A DNA stretch of 64,000 nt from Angiostrongylus vasorum. Its lineage: Eukaryota > Nematoda > Chromadorea > Rhabditida > Metastrongylidae. Within the stretch, counting starts at the first letter, position 1. The number at the start of each line of letters is the position of its first letter. A program made the position numbers and the translations under genes. The notes beneath the pieces were generated by a model. The model did no database searches. It saw only the letters and a list, made by a program, of their open reading frames with translations, and was not told the origin of the DNA. The stretch lies in contig JADANN010000251.1 of NCBI GenBank assembly GCA_018806985.1, positions 878,001 through 942,000 on the forward strand, read 5' to 3'. Positions 57,346-64,000 of this stretch are shown piece after piece.

Positions 57346-57516
57346 AAAAAGTTAATATCGTGAATTCGCTGACAATCACAAACATGTTATATGTACGCTT
57401 TCCTTCTATACCCTATAAGAAGCACTTAGATGGAGAAACTAGAAAACCCGCTCAGGTGGAACCCACTAGGAATACAGCAAACACCAAAGTAGAATAGTGA
57501 GCTCCAAGGTGGAAGT

Positions 57517-58272
57517 TCAGAAACTGTCTAACGATATCTTGCTCAACACCTCTTCATGTTCAGCTACAGCAACATTACCAACAACAAATATGGAGAGGTA
57601 ATTCCTGGTAAAAAAAGAAAATAAAAGCAAAAAGTAACTTAGGAAAGATACTTGGGACCACAATAAGCTATAAATGCCCACGGAATTAAGAAACCTCGAC
57701 ATACGGAATCTATATGTCACGTGTTCGCTCCTGATAACAAAATAAGAGCTTCACATACAGAAATGCATACTCATGCAAACTTACTTGTAAAGAAACAGTT
57801 CTCGACCAGTGAGACGGAAGATGAGCTGACCTATCAAAGCTTAGAGGATTACTACTGAAAAAAGGACTGGGTAAAAAGGCCATTCAAAACACGTGTTTTG
57901 AGCCAACCACGGCTAAGACGTCGTACACCATCAAACGACTCAGGAAATTCGATTATTCGTCGTAATATTGACAGCGCTTCCTCTCATTACTGAACTACAA
58001 CCGACATTTCCAGAGCAAACCGAAAATAAAGAGAAACCAAGGGCAGCATTCGCATAATGACCAGCAATGTACGCCTCAAACTCGGACCTAATGGGCACAA
58101 ACTGCGAGGAAAACTATCGAGCAGTAAAGAATTTCATAACACTCACCAGAAGGAAAATTCGATAACTGGAAACAAAACTATAGAGTGTGGAATGGAGACT
58201 CCAAAAATATCCAAACGTGACGTGGTTTCTCGAAGTTAGGCTTGCCTTGTACGGAGGCGGCGACGAAGTGCT
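57517..58272 (-). CDS. fragments of an unrecognised multi-exon gene
   Basis: Four coding-like blocks on the minus strand. 58272-58179 follows CCTGTAG and reads HFVAASVQGKPNFEKPRHVW then IFLESPFHTL, faintly like the N-terminal part of GT10 fucosyltransferases (ESP followed by H/N-T). 58101-58038 (FVPIRSEFEAYIAGHYANAA) joins in phase to 57982-57891 (ALSILRRIIEFPESFDGVRR then LSRGW). A last block ends at a TGA at 57517 with NYLSIFVVGNVAVAEHEEV. Phase links exist only for the middle pair. The fucosyltransferase hint is weak, and the blocks may belong to more than one gene. Confidence 0.35.
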
Positions 58273-58489
58273 CTACAGGCAATACGTGACCCACGGACAA
58301 CAGTGGTCATTTCGATACTTTCGGATGCTTCTATGTTTCCGCCACATTCTATTCATAAAGTCCAACTGCGGTTTCGTTTAGTTGTCTCGCATCGTCATGC
58401 CCTTCTGTTGTCACGATATTTGTTTTGTATTCGCCTATTTGTAGAGATTTGTGGAAATATGTTAAAAACGAAGGTTTATGGCAATTTTA

Positions 58490-58775
58490 GGGGCGCGTGT
58501 GGCGCAGTGGTTGGAGATGCACTGCAGTACACATGGAATCGGTCAAGGCATCTAAGGCCCACTAAGCGTTGCATCCCAACCTGTCGACGAATTAGTACCA
58601 GACTTGTTTGGGAAGATAGCAGCACTGTCTCGATACGTCGGTAGGCCACCGCGAGTCATTGTAAAGGCCAGATATGCATTCAGTCACCTCTGACGGTGCT
58701 TAATGAAGTCGCCTGCATGGCGCATCCCTCAGGGATTGATCAACGCCGAGAGCTTTATCCTTTATCTTTTTATGG
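58490..58775 (+). repeat. SINE family A, plus orientation, full length
   Basis: Head GCGTGTGGCGCAGTGGTTGG (A box), a worn B box (GGAATCGGTC), body GTACCAGACTTGTTTGGGAA, end CAGGGATTGATCAACGCCGA then the AGCTTTATCCTTTATC tail. Confidence 0.85.
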
Positions 58776-59127
58776 GAATTGTACTAGATCGTGCTGGTAA
58801 AGTTCCGTTGTTACTTCCAGCTAAAACGAAATTCGCCAGCAAAACTTATGCCCAGAGCATTTCAAGTAAAACTGTAGGACCTAGTTTCGTACTGAGAATT
58901 GTAAAGAGCAACGGATTAAATAGTGTGTAGGCGTTCCAGCATTCCCAGGACAGACTTCCCACTAACCTCGACATCGATCGATAATTCGCTGATTTCCTAA
59001 ATAGCACACTGGAATTTGTTACTACATTCTGATTATTACTGTTTTCTATAGTAAATTTAGTACGATGGTATCTTTGCTATAGTATAGCGTAAGGCAGAAT
59101 TCACTTCTTGCACATAGTCGTAGGAAC

Positions 59128-59282
59128 GCTTGCGGCGTACTGGTTGGAGGCGCCCTGCAAAACACACACAGTGAATCGGTCCATGCGTTCGTGGCTCAGC
59201 AAGCCTTCTATCCCTCCGTGGTCGGCAAGTTGGTACCAGACTTGTCTCGGAGAATAGCAGCCGAAAGCTTTTAAGCTTTTAT
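59128..59282 (+). repeat. SINE family A, 3'-truncated
   Basis: Head CTTGCGGCGTACTGGTTGGA, GTGAATCGGTCC, body GGTACCAGACTTGTCTCGGA, then straight to the GAAAGCTTTTAAGC tail, missing about 110 bases. Confidence 0.7.
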
Positions 59283-59559
59283 ACCGTAAAATGCTTAAGA
59301 ACTGCCCTTATTTAGCTGACGCAAAGTTGGTATAGGTCTTCGTATTGTTGTTGTTGTAAGAAGGTCTGTACCAACATCGCATCAGCTAGATAAAGGCAGT
59401 TGGTAAGGACATACATACAAGTAAGAAAGGCGATCTTTTGAGTTGTAGCATAAAGTATTTACTGTGGTGTAGTTACTATATTTATTTATGTTTTCACACA
59501 ATAACCTGCCATGGGGAAAAAGACTGCGTAGTAAATAACAATTAAAACATTTGTAACCA

Positions 59560-59825
59560 TAATGGTACTGAGATATTTGCAAAACTCCGGACTGCTAGTG
59601 CTTGCGGTGGGGGAGCGAACGCATGGTGTGGTGGTGAACGCGTTAGTCCCCGGAAAGGGTAATATAACGTATGGTGTGGTGATGAATGCGTTAGCCTTGG
59701 AAAGGGTAATAGCGTGTTCGTTCCCCACCGCAGACACCAACGGTCCGGAGTTTTGCAAATATTTCAGCATCATTATGGTTATATTTCACATAATACGCTG
59801 CCGTTAAAAAAGGAATAGGCAGTGG
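59560..59825 (+). repeat. rearranged SINE family C copies
   Basis: An end piece (59562-59610: TACTGAGATATTTGCAAAAC, minus sense) abuts a plus-sense copy (59618-59785) with an internally repeated ATGGTGTGGTG segment (59624 and 59671) and the CACCGCAGACACCAACGGTC tail. A reading frame passes through but is repeat-derived. Confidence 0.6.
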
Positions 59826-59886
59826 ATAAAAAAAGTACTAGAAACATTGTATCAATTTACTTGCCCTTTGCTATAGTCATAACTTC

Positions 59887-60096
59887 GTGTTTGCTTATCA
59901 AGAAAACAACGTCCTATCATTGTTTAGAGCAAGGTATTACGAGGACGGAGAAAACTGGGTGTTGTTTCAGAATTGTCGGTCCAGGCGAAAATTTGACATT
60001 CCATGTTCATTAATATTTAGATGTGGATATTGCTGGGTGAATAACAGTTACGGCTTTACTTTTAACGAACAATGGCTAAAAGGCAAAAATGCTTAG
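59887..60096 (+). CDS. short ORF, unrecognised
   Basis: A 69-codon frame on the plus strand with protein-like composition (RARYYEDGENWVLFQNC, FRCGYCWVNNSYGFTF), several Cys and Trp residues, and a TAG at its end. It directly follows a tRNA-derived SINE. A good splice acceptor is not evident. Could be an exon of an unseen gene or chance. Confidence 0.2.
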   Translation: MFAYQENNVLSLFRARYYEDGENWVLFQNCRSRRKFDIPCSLIFRCGYCWVNNSYGFTFNEQWLKGKNA

Positions 60097-60167
60097 CGGC
60101 AAATAAATATATATGTAGAAAGATAAATATAAATAGATAAAAACTAGCTGAGATAAGAACAGAGTAA

Positions 60168-60275
60168 GTGCCTCCGTGGCTCAGTGTGTAATGCGCGTGC
60201 TCCCGGAAAGGGAAGTCGTGGGTCGATCTGGGCAGGAGTTTAAGTTTTGCAATGATCTCAGTACCGTTGTGGTCA
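60168..60275 (+). repeat. SINE family D head (tRNA-like)
   Basis: GTGCCTCCGTGGCTCAGTGT (A box TGGCTCAGTGT), GGTCGATCTGGGC (worn B box), then the AAGTTTTGCAATGATCTCAG tail shared with family C. It resembles a tRNA, but arm pairing is poor and repeat copies exist. Confidence 0.55.
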
Positions 60276-60370
60276 AATATATATATAGTTCCCAGAGTCG
60301 ACTTTCTACTAATCTCAGCATTGGATCATGATTGCGAAGTTTTCTTTCTCAGCAATCGAGAAAAACATAC

Positions 60371-60717
60371 AATGCAACAGTAGCTGACGTTTCGGCGGTA
60401 TCGTCTTCTTCAGAACTTGGAAGAGTGTATTGATATGTAATTCATTATACTACGCCAAACTCTTCAGTAACACAGATAGAAAGATGAAAATCTATATGGG
60501 AATCACAGGATCAACAGATTCTCGAAAACCCCCTTTGCTTCTTATGTGCCTTTACGGTGGGTTTTTCGAGAAGCTGTTGATCCTGTGATTTCCACGTAGA
60601 TTTCCATTTATCTGTCTGTGTTATTGAAGCGTTTGGCGTAGTGTAATGAACTGCATATCAATATACCCTTCCACGTTCTGATGAAGGCGATACCACCGAA
60701 ACGTCAGCTACTGTTGC
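60371..60717. repeat. near-perfect 350-bp palindrome with hammerhead-like motifs in both arms
   Basis: Left arm about 60371-60532 and right arm about 60556-60717 are reverse complements over about 160 bases each with scattered differences; the spacer is about 23 bases. Each arm ends in a hammerhead-like motif: minus strand CTGAAGA-A-GACGATACCGCC-GAAACGTC at 60413-60386, plus strand CTGATGA-A-GGCGATACCACC-GAAACGTC at 60678-60705. No coding frame is present. Confidence 0.75.
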
Positions 60718-60719
60718 AC

Positions 60720-61940
60720 TGTGTTTTGTTCGCTGGTAAACATATGTTGTATAAGAACCCCGGGATTGTTAAGAAAGAAGACGGCGCATTTATAATTATG
60801 TATATGCCCAATAATGCTAAATAAACGGTCAGGACCAGTAAGGAACACGTGTGGCTGGAATTCAACAACCTTATAACTATTGCTGATTGTTAGTTTTTTA
60901 TCAGTGTCTTTCTTTCCATTACGTACTAGACGGGATCCAAATTTTAGGTTGGCCTGCCCTGAAGTGCAGGCCAAGTTCTGCGTGTTCGCTTTCCGGCTAG
61001 CGTTGCAATCTGTCCGCCCTCTGTCGCAACTCATTGCAGCCAATAAACAGTCACCCTATGTTGGTTGCAAAATATCTTTCATTCTCTTGAATCTGTCAGT
61101 TTTACGTCTTTGTTCACATTTCAAAACCAGTTCCATTTGCGAGTTTCAGGCCCGTTTTGTGTGTCACGTGTTCGATCTTGTAGTATAAAACTGGCTTTTT
61201 TTCCTCATCTACACAGTTTTTAAGTCGTAAATACATATATTCACTTTTGAAGCGAAAACTTTTCCTGTTTGTTTCTACTAAATCGTCCTAACTTGAAAAA
61301 AAAGTTGAATAAGTTTGGCAATTTGTTTGCTTTAACTTATATCGAGAGGAGCGGCTCGAAATATTAAAGTTACATTTGTATTGGTGTCTCACATAGCTCA
61401 CGATGCAACGGACCTTTTGTGGTAAAGATTTGAGCATCGTAGTTGAAGAGGACCTACCGCCTTCGACGATAACCGCTTGGAGACATTGGCTGAAGCAAAT
61501 CTTCACTCTTCAAGTGATGGGGAAGGGACTGACGACAAGTAAAACAGTGTTGGACCACTTATACTCAATTAAATGTTAGGAACTACTCTTTGGAAAAGTG
61601 ACTTTAGGTTTGAAGAAGTGCTAAAAGGACCGTTTTGCATCCAGAGGTCCAAATTAGTACGTAGTAAGAATCTAAGCTTGCAGCTTGTTAGCAGAAATGC
61701 ACTCTGGAGAGCTTAATGTATTCCGTATAGTTTAATTCATAGGGATAGTATGAGGTTGGTAATTTCTCATATTGTCTTTTTCAGCAAAACAGCTCCATTA
61801 TCTAACAGGATTTCGACGAAGGGATTTCCTTTTTTCTCTTCCTTTCAGTTGTTGTACTTAAGTAGTATAATAAGTCTTGCTTTTTTTTTACCAAAGTGTT
61901 CAAGTAACCGTAGAATCCTTATTGATTGAAGCAGAAACCG
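60720..61940. other. no gene seen
   Basis: Frames at 60708-61043 (minus) and 60880-61188 (plus) overlap each other on opposite strands and show no domain or splice support. Otherwise AT-rich unique sequence. Confidence 0.4.
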
Positions 61941-61944
<4 letters not shown>

Positions 61945-61984
<40 letters not shown>

Positions 61985-62040
61985 TGTATGTATGTGTATG
62001 TATACACATGTATAGGTATATAGATGTACATATACATGTT

Positions 62041-62092
<52 letters not shown>

Positions 62093-62482
62093 CTTGGATA
62101 CTTGGATGAGCCGTCCTCACTGGTTGTGCTGGCCCCCAGCATAATCTTCATTTTTTCGGGGATTTGCCGGTTTAGCGGTTGTGGTTCCTTGGAATCCCGA
62201 GGTCAGCCTGGCCAAAGTCTGCCGCAGGTCGTCACCACAACAGATAATGACAGCCCTTGTGGGTCAGAGGGAGATTTGCCACCATGCGACTATTTTGGTA
62301 CCAGGACGGTGGTGGATCCTGGTATTGGTTTACTGTTAGCTAGGCTTCCTGATGGAAACGGCGGACTCCTCAGCTTGGTAGACCCTGCTAGGGGGATGAG
62401 TATCCCAGCTGTACATCGCAGCCAAACACCCAGAAACCACCTCTCAGCCACGATTAGGCGGTAAACCGTTGGGAGGATATGT

Positions 62483-62522
<40 letters not shown>

Positions 62523-62549
62523 GTATATACGTATATATATATGTACGTA

Positions 62550-62586
<37 letters not shown>

Positions 62587-62640
62587 GTACGTATGTATAC
62601 CTATACATGTGTATACACGTATGCATATATATATATATAA
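61945..62640. repeat. (TA)n microsatellites on both sides of an R400 copy
   Basis: Tracts at 61945-62094 and 62479-62640, mostly TA with TGTATG and CGTATA variants. Confidence 0.9.
62095..62478 (+). repeat. R400, copy 5, flanked on both sides by TA microsatellites
   Basis: GGATACTTGGATGAGCCGTC head, GGAATCCCGAGGTCAGCCTG, CAGCCACGATTAGGCGGTAA end, between TA tracts at 61945-62094 and 62479-62640. One frame is open across the whole copy and reads GQSLPQVVTTT and SEGDLPPCD, shared with copy 4. Confidence 0.85.
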
Positions 62641-62669
62641 CTTTTAATGTATATATATTTAATTTGCAT

Positions 62670-62965
62670 GACTATCGTCACATCTACCGTGAGCATTCCA
62701 GCATTTCTTGCAATCGATTCGTTTTCCTCGCATTCATCGTCACAAAGGCCTTCCGACATTTCGCGTGTTATTTCGGCTGCTGCTTGAGGATTTCTTCTTC
62801 TTTATGAATGTCATAGAATGGTGGTTGAGTCGATTCTTCTTGCAATCTTGGAGATAGCACAGATAGACCATCCACATGTAGATTGGGGAGGAGTGTTAGC
62901 AGTAGGGCGAACCAGAGCCTTGTTTCTGATGGACTGCATCACTAAGCACTCCGCTATCCATGCCC
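62670..62965 (-). repeat. SINE family B copy
   Basis: GGCTGCTGCTTGAGGATTTC, TATGAATGTCATAGAATGGT in the body, then GGGCGAACCAGAGCC and CACTAAGCACTCCGC (A-box complement) at the head. It sits just after a TA microsatellite. Confidence 0.65.
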
Positions 62966-62969
62966 GACT

Positions 62970-64000
62970 TACTCAGCAAAACTTCTGTCTAATCCACAAA
63001 GTCCGCCTAGTCCTCGTGGTGAGGAAATGGACACACTCCGATGCAGTTGTCATAGGATTCCAGTGAGAGTCAGTTCCACCACATCCATACAACGAAACCC
63101 ATGCAAAATTCAGCAAAGCGACCGAACCCGTACTCAAATCCTAAGACGGGTTCAAAATAGCGAGCAGAATGGTAGAAAGGCTGACGTCCACACAATTTTG
63201 GGTCATGTAAATAAAAAACTATGTATATTTCTTTAGAGCGATAGAGCGAAATCTCTTCTTTAAGCCTGTCAAGTCTACAGGCTATCGGGTTTTCTAGTTG
63301 AGGAAGTCTCGTCCATTGTCGAAAACGAGCACCATTGCGGATGTGTCTATAGTCTTGTCATGCTTCATTTATTTTCCAGATAGGAATAATATGGAGAAAG
63401 TTGGTCCAAATACTTTGTTTGTTGCAATTTCCCATATGTTTTACGGCGTTCAAGAGCTTTGACGGGCTGAACGTTGGGTGTTGACATTCTGTTCCCATTT
63501 GAATCCAATGTAAAAACATTTATAGAAGGAAATTAATCTACTCCGTTCCTTCTCTGGAAGTCTATTGATCACTCTTATCTATTCTGGGAGGATTCTTGCC
63601 TTGTCTGATTTTCCGAGTTCCGCCACTATCTCGTAACGCAGCAGCGGATGCAATCGATATATTTGTGTGCACTGTCTCTTTGATTAACATTCGAGCAACC
63701 TCCTATTCGCAGTAACGACATTCTCTCTGGATTGTTTACCACCCCACCATGGCTGGGTTCCAGTGTGTTTGATTAAGATTTACAACAGAGATTCATTTTT
63801 TTCCAGTAAAGTCGTCCAAGCTAGGAATTTCATCCAGAAAACGCCAACTAAGAGTTATGGTAGGAATTGCTGTTGCCCTGGGAGAAAATTGGGACGTTCT
63901 GGAGATGTCTCCTTAGAGTTCTAAGTTAAAAAATGTAATCCATCGGCGAATTAACGGTTATAAAAAAGAAGTACTGGGACTCTATGATTCTATATGATGA
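62970..64000. other. no gene seen
   Basis: Unique-looking sequence with short frames only. A coding exon cut by the window edge cannot be excluded. Confidence 0.35.

Noticed and set aside
60168..60240. Apparent tRNA gene
   Set aside because: A- and B-box-like segments are present but no clean acceptor or anticodon stem pairing; related sequences occur at 3.6 and 33.7 kb, so it is a SINE head.
62024..62626. Long Tyr/Ile-rich frames
   Set aside because: TA microsatellite joined to R400; the R400 part is noted as a finding instead.
1..64000. CRISPR arrays, prophage or bacterial operons
   Set aside because: No regularly spaced repeats with unique spacers and no prokaryotic gene density; the split genes and SINE/LINE content are eukaryotic.

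Overview
The window is eukaryotic and most likely comes from a strongylid (hookworm-type) nematode. Its real genes are split into short exons of about 50-350 bp. Introns are GT-AG with a terse TTTCAG/TTTTAG acceptor, and several genes have a TTTCAG-like acceptor a few bases before the ATG, as expected for spliced-leader trans-splicing. The best-resolved genes match nematode/metazoan families: a polypeptide GalNAc-transferase close to the GALNT1/gly-3 type, a LOTUS-Tudor germ-granule protein, a DMAC2/ATP5S-like mitochondrial LRR protein and an EF-hand rhomboid. The genus assignment is inference; nothing in the window names a species. All four well-supported genes lie on the minus strand.

Layout. 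1-8 kb: no confident gene; SINEs, a Penelope-type terminal fragment (about 2.57-2.90 kb), an RTE-type LINE with most of its endonuclease deleted (4.45-6.66 kb) and a minus-strand RTE tail (7.06-7.50 kb). 8.07-17.93 kb: EF-hand rhomboid gene on the minus strand, its long introns filled with RTE, Penelope-end and SINE debris. 18.6-25.2 kb: several exon-like coding blocks on the minus strand whose gene identity I cannot recognise; the best is a 202-codon terminal exon at 23.89-24.50 kb. 25.99-29.43 kb: a nearly full-length, inactivated Penelope-like retroelement with an inverted copy of its own 3' end at its 5' side. 29.4-36.3 kb: mostly non-coding, with a decayed RTE and two Penelope GIY-YIG fragments. 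36.32-37.07 kb: compact three-exon DMAC2/ATP5S-like gene. 39.22-39.45 kb: terminal exon of an unknown gene. 40.04-47.63 kb: complete 12-exon GalNAc-transferase, 603 codons. 48.52-56.27 kb: LOTUS-Tudor gene with at least 15 exons. 57.5-58.3 kb: fragments of another minus-strand gene. 58.4-64 kb: SINEs, a roughly 350-bp palindrome carrying hammerhead-like motifs at both ends, and TA microsatellites around a recurrent 400-bp repeat.

Exon chains were built by hand by matching reading-frame phase across each GT-AG pair. For the GalNAc-transferase and the DMAC2-like gene every junction is phase-consistent and the total length is divisible by three, so I regard those models as essentially solved. 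The rhomboid and LOTUS-Tudor models are strong but each contains one junction that is off by exactly one base and at least one exon I could not find. The mobile fraction is high: at least five RTE-derived segments, one long and several short Penelope segments, four tRNA-derived SINE families in more than 30 copies, and a 400-bp repeat present five times. I found no evidence for a new defence system or operon. The most unusual signals are the family of hammerhead-ribozyme-like motifs linked to Penelope ends and the inverted-dimer arrangements of several repeats.
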